A stretch of DNA of 64,000 bases, taken from Schaalia sp. HMT-172 (GTDB lineage Bacteria > Actinomycetota > Actinomycetes > Actinomycetales > Actinomycetaceae). Shown here one piece after another: positions 9,241 to 17,003 of the stretch; within the stretch, counting starts at the first letter, position 1, and the number at the start of each line of letters is the position of its first letter. The position numbers were made by a program, and so were the translations under genes. The DNA is taken from positions 1,240,001-1,304,000 of the forward strand of contig NZ_CP130058.1 in NCBI RefSeq assembly GCF_030644365.1, read 5' to 3'. Under the pieces are notes generated by a model that saw nothing but the letters and a program-made list of their open reading frames with translations, was not told the DNA's origin and did not search any database.

Positions 9241-10854
9241 GTGATTAACGTCCAGGACTTCTCGCTGCGAATCGGTGCCCGTGAACTCGTCAACCACGCG
9301 AGCTTCCGCATCGACAAAGGAATGTGCATCGGCCTCGTGGGGCGCAACGGCGCCGGAAAGACCACGACAATGCGCCTGCTCGCCGGCGAAGCCGACCGCG
9401 GGGGAGCGGCCGAGTACACCGGCACAATCACCTCCAACGGAACCATCGGCTACCTCGCGCAGGACACGCACGTCGGCGACCCGCAGATGCTCGCTCGTGA
9501 CCGCATCATCTCCGTGCGCGGCATCGACTCCATCATCGCGCGTATTCGCAAGGCAGAGCACGAGATGTCGACGACCGAGGGCGCCCGCCAACAGCGTGCC
9601 ATGGAACGCTACGTCAAGCTCGATCAGCAGTTCACGAATTCGGGCGGCTGGGCAGCCAACGCGGAGGCCGCACAGATCGCCCATTGCCTCGGCCTCGAGG
9701 ATCGCGTCCTGAATCAGAGGCTCGACACGCTCTCGGGTGGTCAGCGCCGCCGCGTCGAGCTCGCCCGCGTGCTCTTCTCCAACGCCGACGTCCTCCTGCT
9801 CGACGAGCCCACCAACCACCTCGACCACGATTCCATCGTGTGGCTGCGCGACTGGATCAAGACCTTCCCCGGCGGCGTCATGATCATCTCCCACGACGTC
9901 AAGCTGCTGGGCGACACCGTCAATCAGGTGTTCTACCTGGACGCCAACCGCGCCCACGTCGACATCTACCATCTCACCTGGGCCGCCTACCTCAAGCAGC
10001 GCGAGGAAGACGAGCGCCGCCGCCGCAAGGAACGCGCCAACGCCCTGAAGAAGGCCGAGCACCTCAAGGCCCAGGGCGAAAAGATGAGGGCCAAGGCCAC
10101 CAAGGCCGTCGCCGCCCAGCAGATGCTGCGCCGCGCCGAAGAACTCTTCGCCCAGGCGGGAGGGGAGGTCGCTTCGGACAAGGTCGCGCGCCTGCGCTTC
10201 CCCGACCCCGCTCCCTCCGGCCGCGTGCCGCTCACCGCCGAGGGCCTGTCCAAGTCCTACGGGTCCCTCGAAGTCTTCACCGGCGTCGACCTGGCCATCG
10301 ACCGCGGCTCCAAGGTCGTCGTCCTGGGCCTCAACGGCGCCGGTAAGACCACGCTGCTGCGCCTCCTGTCCGGCATCGAGGAACCCGACTCCGGCCGGGT
10401 CGTCCCCGGTCACGGCCTCAAGCTCGGCTACTACGCCCAGGAGCACGAAACCCTCGACGATACCCGCACAATTCGCGAGAACATGGCCGAGGCCGCCCCC
10501 ACACTCGACGACACGCACGTGCGTAACATCCTCGGACAGTTCCTCTTCCAGGGCGACGACGTCGACAAGCCCGTCTCTGTGCTCTCCGGCGGCGAAAAGA
10601 CCCGCCTCGCCCTGGCCACCCTCGTCGTCTCCGGCGCCAACGTCCTGTTGCTCGACGAACCCACCAACAACCTCGACCCCGCCTCCCGCGAGGAGATCCT
10701 CGCAGCCCTGCGCGACTACGAGGGCGCCGTCATCCTCGTCACCCACGACCCCGGCGCCGTCACCGCGCTCAACCCGCAGCGCGTCCTGCTCCTGCCGGAC
10801 GCCGACGAGGACCTGTGGGACGACAGCTACCTCGACCTCGTCACCCTCACCTGA
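9241..10854 (+). CDS. ABC-F family ATPase (translation factor or ribosome-protection type)
   Basis: 537 residues with two ABC domains and no membrane segment. Domain 1: Walker A GRNGAGKTT near residue 35, signature LSGGQRRRVELAR, Walker B VLLLDEPTNHLD. A charged, Lys/Arg/Glu-rich linker follows at about 250-300, the expected P-site tRNA-interaction motif. Domain 2: GLNGAGKTT near 360, LSGGEKTRLALA, LLLDEPTNNLD. These proteins bind the ribosomal E site; some relieve stalling and others give antibiotic resistance. Which applies here is not decidable. The start is GTG; TACTCT at 9229-9234 lies 6 nt upstream, so the mRNA may be leaderless. Confidence 0.9.
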   Translation: MINVQDFSLRIGARELVNHASFRIDKGMCIGLVGRNGAGKTTTMRLLAGEADRGGAAEYTGTITSNGTIGYLAQDTHVGDPQMLARDRIISVRGIDSIIARIRKAEHEMSTTEGARQQRAMERYVKLDQQFTNSGGWAANAEAAQIAHCLGLEDRVLNQRLDTLSGGQRRRVELARVLFSNADVLLLDEPTNHLDHDSIVWLRDWIKTFPGGVMIISHDVKLLGDTVNQVFYLDANRAHVDIYHLTWAAYLKQREEDERRRRKERANALKKAEHLKAQGEKMRAKATKAVAAQQMLRRAEELFAQAGGEVASDKVARLRFPDPAPSGRVPLTAEGLSKSYGSLEVFTGVDLAIDRGSKVVVLGLNGAGKTTLLRLLSGIEEPDSGRVVPGHGLKLGYYAQEHETLDDTRTIRENMAEAAPTLDDTHVRNILGQFLFQGDDVDKPVSVLSGGEKTRLALATLVVSGANVLLLDEPTNNLDPASREEILAALRDYEGAVILVTHDPGAVTALNPQRVLLLPDADEDLWDDSYLDLVTLT

Positions 10855-10876
10855 GGAGCAACGCAGCCCACGACAA

Positions 10877-10907
10877 AGGCCGGGACTGGACGAACCAGCC
10901 CCGGCCT
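10877..10907. terminator. Bidirectional hairpin between ABC-F and amino-acid ABC transporter genes
   Basis: Stem AGGCCGGGACTGG / CCAGCCCCGGCCT with one mismatch and a 5-nt loop, located between two convergent stop codons. Its left flank contains AAA and its position fits termination from both sides. Confidence 0.7.
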
Positions 10908-10918
10908 CGTCGCACCTG

Positions 10919-11716
10919 TCAGAGGACCTTGGAGAAGAACTCCTTCGTGCGCTCCTCCGTGGGGTTGTCGATGACGTCCGCGGGAGCGCCCGCCTCGACG
11001 ATCACGCCGCCGTCCATGAAGACCACCTGATCGGCGACCTCCCGGGCAAACCCGATCTCGTGGGTGACCACAGCCATCGTCATGCCCGACGCCGCCAGGT
11101 CCTGCATGACCTGCAGGACCTCGCCGACCAGCTCCGGGTCGAGCGCGGAGGTGGGCTCATCGAAGAGCATGATGTCCGGATCCATCGCGAGCGCACGGGC
11201 GATCGCCACACGCTGCTGCTGGCCGCCCGACAGTTCGGCGGGGTAGTGGTCCGCGCGATCCGCCAGCCCCACACGCTCCAGGAGTTCCAGGGCCTGCGCG
11301 CGGGCCTCCTTCTTCGAATGCTTGAGCACCTGAACGGGCGCCTCCATCACGTTCTCCAGGGCCGTCATGTGGGGGAACAGGTTGAAGCGCTGGAACACCA
11401 TGCCGATGCGGGAGCGCTGCGCGGCGATCTCCTTGTCGTGGCGCTCGAAGAGCGCGCCGCCCGCATACTCGCGATAGCCCAGCAGCTCCCCATCGACGTA
11501 CACGCGACCCGCGCTGATCGCCTCCAGCAGATTCAAGCAGCGCAGCAGCGTGGACTTACCGGAGCCCGACGGCCCAAGGATCACGCACACCTCGCCCGGC
11601 GCGATGTCCAGGTCGATGCCCCGCAGCACGTGCAGGTCGCCGAAGAACTTATGGACGCCGCGCACGGACACCATCGGCGTCGCATCGGTCGTCGTCTCCA
11701 CAGCGTTGTCCGTCAT
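10919..11716 (-). CDS. Polar amino-acid ABC transporter, ATP-binding protein
   Basis: 265 residues of the GlnQ/HisP type. Walker [10 protein letters not shown] near residue 50, the Q-loop region [19 protein letters not shown], signature [16 protein letters not shown], Walker [15 protein letters not shown] and the switch [12 protein letters not shown]-like segment. It energises uptake together with the permease encoded directly upstream, whose stop it overlaps by 4 nt. The last gene of a four-gene run (two binding proteins, permease, ATPase), ending at the shared terminator. The motif set indicates amino-acid import, but the substrate is not resolved. Confidence 0.92.
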   Translation of the reverse strand: MTDNAVETTTDATPMVSVRGVHKFFGDLHVLRGIDLDIAPGEVCVILGPSGSGKSTLLRCLNLLEAISAGRVYVDGELLGYREYAGGALFERHDKEIAAQRSRIGMVFQRFNLFPHMTALENVMEAPVQVLKHSKKEARAQALELLERVGLADRADHYPAELSGGQQQRVAIARALAMDPDIMLFDEPTSALDPELVGEVLQVMQDLAASGMTMAVVTHEIGFAREVADQVVFMDGGVIVEAGAPADVIDNPTEERTKEFFSKVL

Positions 11717-12672
11717 GGTGTCACATCCAAAAACTTGTGCGTGCTCATCTTCTTGTCGTCCCCATCCGAGCTATCCTCGCCGGTGGACGCATGCGCGCCG
11801 GCGTTGTCGCGGCGCTCGAACCCCTTGCCGAAGTGCTTTTCGATCATCGACTGGATGACCATCAGCAGGCTCGTAATCACCAGGTACCAGATCGCGGCTG
11901 CGATCAGGAGCGGCACGGGGGCGAAGGTCGCCTGGCCGCGCTGACGCGCGATGAAGGTGAGCTCAAGCGTGAAGGGAATCGCCGACACAAGGGAGGTGGT
12001 CTTGAGCATCGAGATCGTCTCGTTGCCGATCGGGGGCACGATGACGCGCATCGCCTGGGGCAGGATGATCCTGCGGAAGATCGTCGCCCGCGGCATGCCC
12101 AGGGCCGTCGCCGCCTCCCACTGGCCCTTCGAGACGCTCAGCAGGCCCGCGCGCATGATCTCCGCGAGGTACGCGCCCTCGTTGAGGCCCAGGCCCACGA
12201 ACGCCATCCAGAAGGGCGTGAAGTAGGTCGCCGTATTGAAGCTGACCTCCCAGCCCCACAGCGTGCCGAGGAACGGCACCCCAACGGACAGTGACGGGTA
12301 GAGCGTGGGCAGAAGTGACCAGAAGATCAGCTGCGTGTAGATAGGCGTCCCACGGAAGAACCAGATGTAGGCCATCGCCACCCAGCGCAGGACCGGGTTG
12401 ACCGACTGGCGCATGATCGCCATCGTGATGGCGAGGACCGTACCCACCGCCATCGCGAGGACCGTCAGGATGATCGTGAAGGCGACGCCCTGCATGATCG
12501 AGGCGGAGAAGAGCCACTGGAACACGACGTTCCATTGGAAATTCACGTTGGTGATCAGGCCGTGAATGGCCATTGCCGCGAGGATAGCGACGATGATCGC
12601 GCTGACCCACCTCCCCGGCCGGGGGACGGGTTTGGCGTCGAGCAGCTTGACGCCGTCTTTCATGTGTGCCAT
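11713..12672 (-). CDS. Polar amino-acid ABC transporter, permease
   Basis: 319 residues with about five to six membrane segments. The HisM/GlnP-type core contains the EAA loop, seen as [29 protein letters not shown], followed by [19 protein letters not shown]. The N-terminal ~35 residues are cytosolic and the C-terminal ~45 are charged, an extension beyond the family core. It starts 7 nt after the stop of the neighbouring binding protein and overlaps the ATPase gene by 4 nt, so all three are one transcript. As the only permease gene, it presumably forms a homodimeric channel. Confidence 0.92.
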   Translation of the reverse strand: MAHMKDGVKLLDAKPVPRPGRWVSAIIVAILAAMAIHGLITNVNFQWNVVFQWLFSASIMQGVAFTIILTVLAMAVGTVLAITMAIMRQSVNPVLRWVAMAYIWFFRGTPIYTQLIFWSLLPTLYPSLSVGVPFLGTLWGWEVSFNTATYFTPFWMAFVGLGLNEGAYLAEIMRAGLLSVSKGQWEAATALGMPRATIFRRIILPQAMRVIVPPIGNETISMLKTTSLVSAIPFTLELTFIARQRGQATFAPVPLLIAAAIWYLVITSLLMVIQSMIEKHFGKGFERRDNAGAHASTGEDSSDGDDKKMSTHKFLDVTP

Positions 12673-12679
12673 GTGAGCC

Positions 12680-13627
12680 TCAGTCGGTGGTTGCCGGGTT
12701 GAGTTCCGCCGTCGTCAGGGCGGCTTCCTTCGCGCCGTAGGTGTCGAGGATGTCGGCGAGGTAGCCGTTGTCCATCAGGTACTGCATGGCCTTCTGGACC
12801 GCCTCAGCGAGCTGGGCATCATTCTTGTTGACGGCCACGCCCTGGGGGGCGGACTCGACGACGTCGCCGATCTGCTCGATCTGGCCGCCCGAGAGGGAAG
12901 CCGTGTATCCGATGACGGTGGAGTCGGCTAAGGTCGCATCGTACTGGCCGCCGATCACCTTGGTGGTGATGTCGGTCTGCAGGTCGTGCGGCATGATCGT
13001 GATCTTGTCCTTACCGTCGGCCTCGCATTTCTCGGACAGCTCGGTCGCGTAGTCTTCCTGAGCGGTGCCGGTCTGGACGCCGATGGTGGTGCCGCAGGGG
13101 TTGGTCGGGTCGAAGTTTTTCGGGTTGCCCTTGGCGACGCCGAAGGCGGATCCGACCTGGACGTAGGAGATCAGGTTGGCCTGCTCCTCGCGCTCGGAGG
13201 TGATCGTGAAGGAGGAGATGCCCACGTCGAACTTGGTGCCGAGGGCAGGGATGATCGTCGGGAACTCCGCGTGGTTGGTGGTGCCTTCCTTCAGGCCCAT
13301 GACCTTGGCGAGGGCGCGGTTGATGTCGACGTCGTAGCCCTGGGGGGTCTGGGAGTCGTCGCCGAGGAATTCGGCGGGGGCGTAGTCCGCGGAGGCGCCG
13401 TTGCGCAGGGTTCCTCGCTTCGCGACGTCGTCGGGCACCAGGGCGGCGATTTCGTCGACCGTGGGGATCGCCGAGACGTCGTACGAGGTCGTGGCAGCGC
13501 TCGAGCTGGAAGTGTTCGCCCCGGTGGACGGTCCGTTCGAGGACGTGGCCGGGTCCGCGCAGGCGGCCAGCGGGAGTGCGGCTGCTGCTGCCAGAGCGAT
13601 GAGAGCGTGTGCCTTCGTGATGGTCAT
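12680..13627 (-). CDS. Amino-acid ABC transporter substrate-binding lipoprotein (copy 1)
   Basis: 315 residues. A lipoprotein signal peptide ends in the lipobox LAAC (Cys23), followed by a Ser/Thr-rich linker and a family-3 solute-binding domain (GTLRNGASADYAPAEF, GYDVDINRALAKVMG, VGISSFTITSERE, and the hinge region GTTIGVQTGTAQEDY). It captures a polar amino acid outside the membrane for the adjacent permease. It is closely similar along its length to the next gene upstream (13727-14662), a tandem duplicate. The region upstream of its ATG carries palindromes at 13674-13697 and 13700-13710. Confidence 0.9.
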   Translation of the reverse strand: MTITKAHALIALAAAAALPLAACADPATSSNGPSTGANTSSSSAATTSYDVSAIPTVDEIAALVPDDVAKRGTLRNGASADYAPAEFLGDDSQTPQGYDVDINRALAKVMGLKEGTTNHAEFPTIIPALGTKFDVGISSFTITSEREEQANLISYVQVGSAFGVAKGNPKNFDPTNPCGTTIGVQTGTAQEDYATELSEKCEADGKDKITIMPHDLQTDITTKVIGGQYDATLADSTVIGYTASLSGGQIEQIGDVVESAPQGVAVNKNDAQLAEAVQKAMQYLMDNGYLADILDTYGAKEAALTTAELNPATTD

Positions 13628-13673
13628 GATGTGCCTTCCGATGGGGTGGGGCTGTGTGCCCCTGCGTTGCTAC

Positions 13674-13710
13674 CATTATGCGCCTATATGCATAATGATG
13701 CATATTATGC
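13674..13710. promoter_or_regulatory. Palindromic operator cluster upstream of binding-protein copy 1
   Basis: An A/T-rich island holding an inverted repeat CATTATGC (13674-13681) / GCATAATG (13690-13697) and a perfect odd palindrome GCATATTATGC (13700-13710). The same GCATA-N-TATGC pattern sits upstream of copy 2. Half-sites of this kind resemble amino-acid regulators such as ArgR, but the regulator is not known. Confidence 0.55.
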
Positions 13711-13726
13711 GTTGAGTGTCACGCGA

Positions 13727-14662
13727 TTATTCGACGGTAGGATTGAGTTCGGCCGTCGTTAGTGCGGCACTGTCGGCGCCGTAGGTGGCGAGAATGTCGG
13801 TGAGGTAGCCATTGTCCATGAGGTACTGCATAGCCTGCTGGACCGCCTCGGTCAGCGCTGCATCATCCTTGCTCACCGCGACGCCCTGGGGTGCGGATTC
13901 GAAGGTATCTCCGAGCTGGACGATCTTTCCGCCCGACTGCGCGCTCGTATAGCCGATGACGGTCGAGTCGGCCAGGGTTGCGTCGTACTGGCCCGATATG
14001 AGCTTGGTGGCAATGTCGGTCTGGAGTTCGTGTGGCATGACCGTGATTTTCTCCTTCCCGTCGGCCACGCACTGATTGGACAGATCGTCTGCGTAGGTCT
14101 CCTGGGCGGTGCCGGTCTGAACGGCGATCGTCATGCCGCACGGGTTGGAGGGGTCGAAGTTCTTCGGGTTCCCCTGTGCGACACCCCAGGCTGATCCTAC
14201 GTTGAGGTAGGAGATCATGTTGACCTGCTGCTCGCGTTCGGAGGTAATCGTGAAGGAGGATAGGCCCACGTCGAACTTCGTGCCCAGTGCGGGGATGATC
14301 GTCGGGAACTCGGAGTGCTTCGTCGTCCCCTCTTCAAGGCCCATGACTTTCGCGAGCGCCCTGTTGATGTCGATGTCGTAGCCGATGGGGGTCTGCCCAT
14401 CGGCAGCCATGTACTCGGCGGGGGCGTAGCCGGTCGATGCGCCGTTGCGCAGTGTGCCCCGCTTCTTAATCTCGTCGGGGACGAGGGCCGCGATCTCGTC
14501 GACCGTGGGGATGGCCGAGACGTCGTAGTGCGTCGTCGATGCGGCGGTGGAGGAGTTACTCTGCTCGGTCATGCTGGAGTTTGTCGTCGGGTCCGCGCAT
14601 GCGGTCAGTGCAACCGCCGCCGTGGTCGCCGTCAGGGCTGCGAGAATCTTTGTCGAGTGCAT
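13727..14662 (-). CDS. Amino-acid ABC transporter substrate-binding lipoprotein (copy 2)
   Basis: 311 residues from the ATG at 14662, chosen over the longer TTG-started frame because GAGGAAC lies 5 nt upstream and because a proper signal peptide begins there (MHSTKILAALTATTAAVALTAC, lipobox LTAC). The mature domain parallels copy 1 block by block: YDVSAIPTVDEIAALVPDE, GTLRNGAS, GYDIDINRALAKVMGLEEGT, MPHELQTDIATKLISGQYD and YLMDNGYLTDIL. The copies diverge most in the linker and around the ligand cleft, so they may feed the same permease with different amino acids. It has its own upstream palindrome and a 99-nt gap to copy 1, suggesting separate promoters. Confidence 0.9.
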   Translation of the reverse strand: MHSTKILAALTATTAAVALTACADPTTNSSMTEQSNSSTAASTTHYDVSAIPTVDEIAALVPDEIKKRGTLRNGASTGYAPAEYMAADGQTPIGYDIDINRALAKVMGLEEGTTKHSEFPTIIPALGTKFDVGLSSFTITSEREQQVNMISYLNVGSAWGVAQGNPKNFDPSNPCGMTIAVQTGTAQETYADDLSNQCVADGKEKITVMPHELQTDIATKLISGQYDATLADSTVIGYTSAQSGGKIVQLGDTFESAPQGVAVSKDDAALTEAVQQAMQYLMDNGYLTDILATYGADSAALTTAELNPTVE

Positions 14663-14722
14663 GGTTATGTTCCTCAGTATCTGTATTGTTGCGGATCGTC
14701 GATACTGAATATGCAAGCAGAC

Positions 14723-14733
14723 GCATACTATGC
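14723..14733. promoter_or_regulatory. Palindrome GCATACTATGC upstream of binding-protein copy 2
   Basis: A perfect 11-bp odd palindrome about 60 bp before the copy 2 ATG, differing only in the centre base from GCATATTATGC in front of copy 1. Its position fits an operator overlapping the promoter. It is the best visible sign that both binding-protein genes answer to one regulator. Confidence 0.5.
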
Positions 14734-14766
14734 ATGTCTAGGGAGTCTCACATCCCGGATACGAAA

Positions 14767-14793
14767 GTGGGCGAGCACACTGTGCTCGCCCAC
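14767..14793 (-). terminator. Hairpin terminator after the DUF4191 gene
   Basis: Perfect 12-bp stem GTGGGCGAGCAC / GTGCTCGCCCAC with a 3-nt loop, 13 nt after the DUF4191 stop on the minus strand and followed there by TTTCG. It insulates the DUF4191 gene from the transporter operon. Confidence 0.75.
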
Positions 14794-14806
14794 TTGACTG
14801 CGCGTC

Positions 14807-15499
14807 TTAGTTTCCGCGCAGCGCACGCCGCGACGCGCGGGCGCGCAGGGGATCAATGCCCTTGGGGATGGGAGGCTCATTCGAACGCAGCGCGTTGATG
14901 CGCGCCGACACCTGCGGAACCTCCTCCGCAGTCAGAACGTTCTTCAGGCCACGCAGGGCGCGCTGCAGGTCCTTCAGAGCTGTCTGACCATCCTCTCGAC
15001 CCACCTGAATCTGGTGGACGGGAACGTTTCGCATCACCTTGGTGACGCGCTTGGCCTCGGACTGCAGGAGTGGGCGCACGCGGGACGCGGGTCCCTCGGA
15101 GATGAGGACGACGCCCGGGCGTCCGACGATGCGCCAGACCAGATCCTGCTCACGCGTGAAGGCGACCGGCTGTTCGGGAATGATCCAGCCACGCTGAATC
15201 TGGGAGAGCGCGACCTTCACGGCCCCGGCGGTTTCTTCGACCTGCGCATAGAGCGCGCGGCGGGCCAGGAAGCTCAGGATCGCGAGGGCTGCGGTGATGG
15301 AACCCATGATGCCGATGACGAGCCAGCCGATCCAGGATGTGTTCGTCAGGAACGCCAGCAGCATAAACACGGCGATGACGAGAGCGGCCGCTCCCAGGAG
15401 GATCCACGGCAGCGCCGGATACGTGCGTGCGGTCAGTCGATACGCGTCGAGCACGTTCTGGTAGAAGCGCCTCTTCGCAGGGGGATTCTTTTCACTCAT
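14807..15499 (-). CDS. DUF4191 integral membrane protein
   Basis: 230 residues. Residues about 30-50 and 56-78 form two membrane helices (WILLGAAALVIAVFMLLAFL and a second starting WIGWLVIGIMGSI), followed by a cytosolic domain with the conserved RGWIIPEQPVAFTREQDLVWRIVGRPGVVLI block typical of DUF4191. Actinobacteria almost always carry one copy, often near lipoate or glutamine synthetase genes; here lpdA/sucB lie nearby. No enzymatic motif is visible and the function is unknown. The C-terminal tail is basic and Arg-rich. Family call is by recognition of the conserved block. Confidence 0.8.
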   Translation of the reverse strand: MSEKNPPAKRRFYQNVLDAYRLTARTYPALPWILLGAAALVIAVFMLLAFLTNTSWIGWLVIGIMGSITAALAILSFLARRALYAQVEETAGAVKVALSQIQRGWIIPEQPVAFTREQDLVWRIVGRPGVVLISEGPASRVRPLLQSEAKRVTKVMRNVPVHQIQVGREDGQTALKDLQRALRGLKNVLTAEEVPQVSARINALRSNEPPIPKGIDPLRARASRRALRGN

Positions 15500-15583
15500 A
15501 GGACCATTATTCTACGTGCTAACACCCCGACAAAGCCCACGCATCCGGCCGGGCACTATGTGAGATGAGTTGCATCACATTGA

Positions 15584-16942
15584 GTGAGTTTAGACAATGA
15601 CCGTATGGATATCGGGGGATATGACATTGGTCAGGTGTTCCACATCGGCGCCCGTGGCCCGCTATGGAGGACGCGAACGAACGCCGGAGAGGCACTCATC
15701 GCCCTGCGCTCAGCAGACGATGGTCGGCGCTGCCTCCCGCGATGGAAGGCGTGGGCGCGTGTGTCGTCGCATCACGTCGTCGCGCTGCGTGACGTCGTCC
15801 AATCCGACGACGGTCGGTGGGCCATCGTCTATGACTACGTCCACGGTCGCCCGCTGGACGTCGAGATCGGATCGGCGGACCTTCGCCCCAAGGCAACCCG
15901 ACGGCAGATTGTCGAGGGAATTGCCGCTGGCCTGGGTGCCCTTCACGCGGCGGGTATCGTCCACGGCGACCTCACGCCCGCAAACATCATGGTGACGCCG
16001 CAGGGCAGGGCGGTGATCATCGATCTCATCGACGAGATCGGGGAAGGGGAGGGGACGCCCGGATGGAGCGTGGACAGCGTCGGCATGGAGGGGGATCGTC
16101 AGTGCCTGCGCCGCATCGCCTCGCTCCTCGAGATGGACGAGGTCTTGGCGCAGCTCGGCTACGACGATGTCGCCGCCGCCGTGGCATCGGGGGCAACCCC
16201 AGTGCTTGCCGACCCCGAGGAACACGTCATCGCGCGCGAGCCCGTTGATCCCGAACAGGTCATCGCGGATCTTCGGGCGGCTGCCCTGCGCGAAGACACG
16301 GCTATCGAAGACGAGGGACACGCGCGGCGGACGAGGAGGCGAACGCACGCAGGAGACATGGGTCCCACCGAAACGAGAGGCCGGATCCGCACCAGGGCGG
16401 CGCTCGTTGGCGCAATCGCGGTGCTCATCCTCGCTCTCGGTGTCGGCGGTTACGCGGGATGGCGCACCCTGACTTCGACGGCGAGGCCGAGCGATGGGCA
16501 GGGCATTCAGTCCCAGCCCCCGGCGGACCCGTGCGATGTGACGGCGGTGACCGACCTGATCAATCACGCGATCGAGGTACGCGATCAGGCGGTTATCGCG
16601 GGAGATGCCTCGGGACTCGATGCCGTCCTCGGCGGAGAACTGCTCGATCAGGACACCGAACGGATCGAGTCAATGCGATCGGGAGGGGTGCGCGTCGAAG
16701 CACTCGTATCCCGTGTCGACGACGTCTCCGTTGTCGCCTGCGAACCCGGAGCTATCGACGTGAGCGCGACCCTGAGCGTCTTAGAGTCGCGCACCTGCGT
16801 GGAAGAGACCTGCGACCAACACGGGGCGCCGAACTCCGCCACTCTCACCCTGAGGGTTGATCCGGTGTCCGGCAAGGTCGTCGCGGCCACTGCGACACCA
16901 TCCCCGGAGTCGGAGCAAGCCGAGTCGGGGCACAAGGAGTAG
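15584..16942 (+). CDS. Membrane-anchored serine/threonine kinase-like protein (probable pseudokinase)
   Basis: 452 residues. The N-terminal ~210 residues have a kinase fold outline: a degraded glycine loop (IGARGPLW), EALIALRS where the VAIK lysine should be, and a catalytic-loop sequence HGDLTPANIM in which the Asp and Asn are kept but HRD is HGD. The magnesium DFG is replaced by DLI. One membrane helix follows at about 270-292 (AALVGAIAVLILALGVGGYAGW) and then an extracellular ~155-residue domain with a Cys-rich segment (RTCVEETCDQ). Loss of the ATP-anchoring lysine and DFG suggests a signalling scaffold and not an active kinase. The GTG start has a weak ribosome site; ATG at 15605 is an alternative. 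Confidence 0.7.
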   Translation: MSLDNDRMDIGGYDIGQVFHIGARGPLWRTRTNAGEALIALRSADDGRRCLPRWKAWARVSSHHVVALRDVVQSDDGRWAIVYDYVHGRPLDVEIGSADLRPKATRRQIVEGIAAGLGALHAAGIVHGDLTPANIMVTPQGRAVIIDLIDEIGEGEGTPGWSVDSVGMEGDRQCLRRIASLLEMDEVLAQLGYDDVAAAVASGATPVLADPEEHVIAREPVDPEQVIADLRAAALREDTAIEDEGHARRTRRRTHAGDMGPTETRGRIRTRAALVGAIAVLILALGVGGYAGWRTLTSTARPSDGQGIQSQPPADPCDVTAVTDLINHAIEVRDQAVIAGDASGLDAVLGGELLDQDTERIESMRSGGVRVEALVSRVDDVSVVACEPGAIDVSATLSVLESRTCVEETCDQHGAPNSATLTLRVDPVSGKVVAATATPSPESEQAESGHKE

Positions 16943-16954
16943 CGTGACAATGCA

Positions 16955-16988
16955 GTGATGGGGTGGGCCCGCGGGCCCACCCCATCAC
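16955..16988. terminator. Strong bidirectional terminator between pseudokinase and sucB
   Basis: Perfect 16-bp stem (GTGATGGGGTGGGCCC and its complement) with a 2-nt loop, between convergent genes, 12 nt after one stop and 16 nt after the other. Confidence 0.85.
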
Positions 16989-17003
16989 GAGCGTGGAAGA
17001 GAA

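Noticed and set aside
9112-10746. 544-codon open frame on the minus strand
   Set aside because: It is antisense to the ABC-F gene, whose motifs are complete. The frame is open only because of the third-position G/C bias of the real gene; its product is low-complexity.
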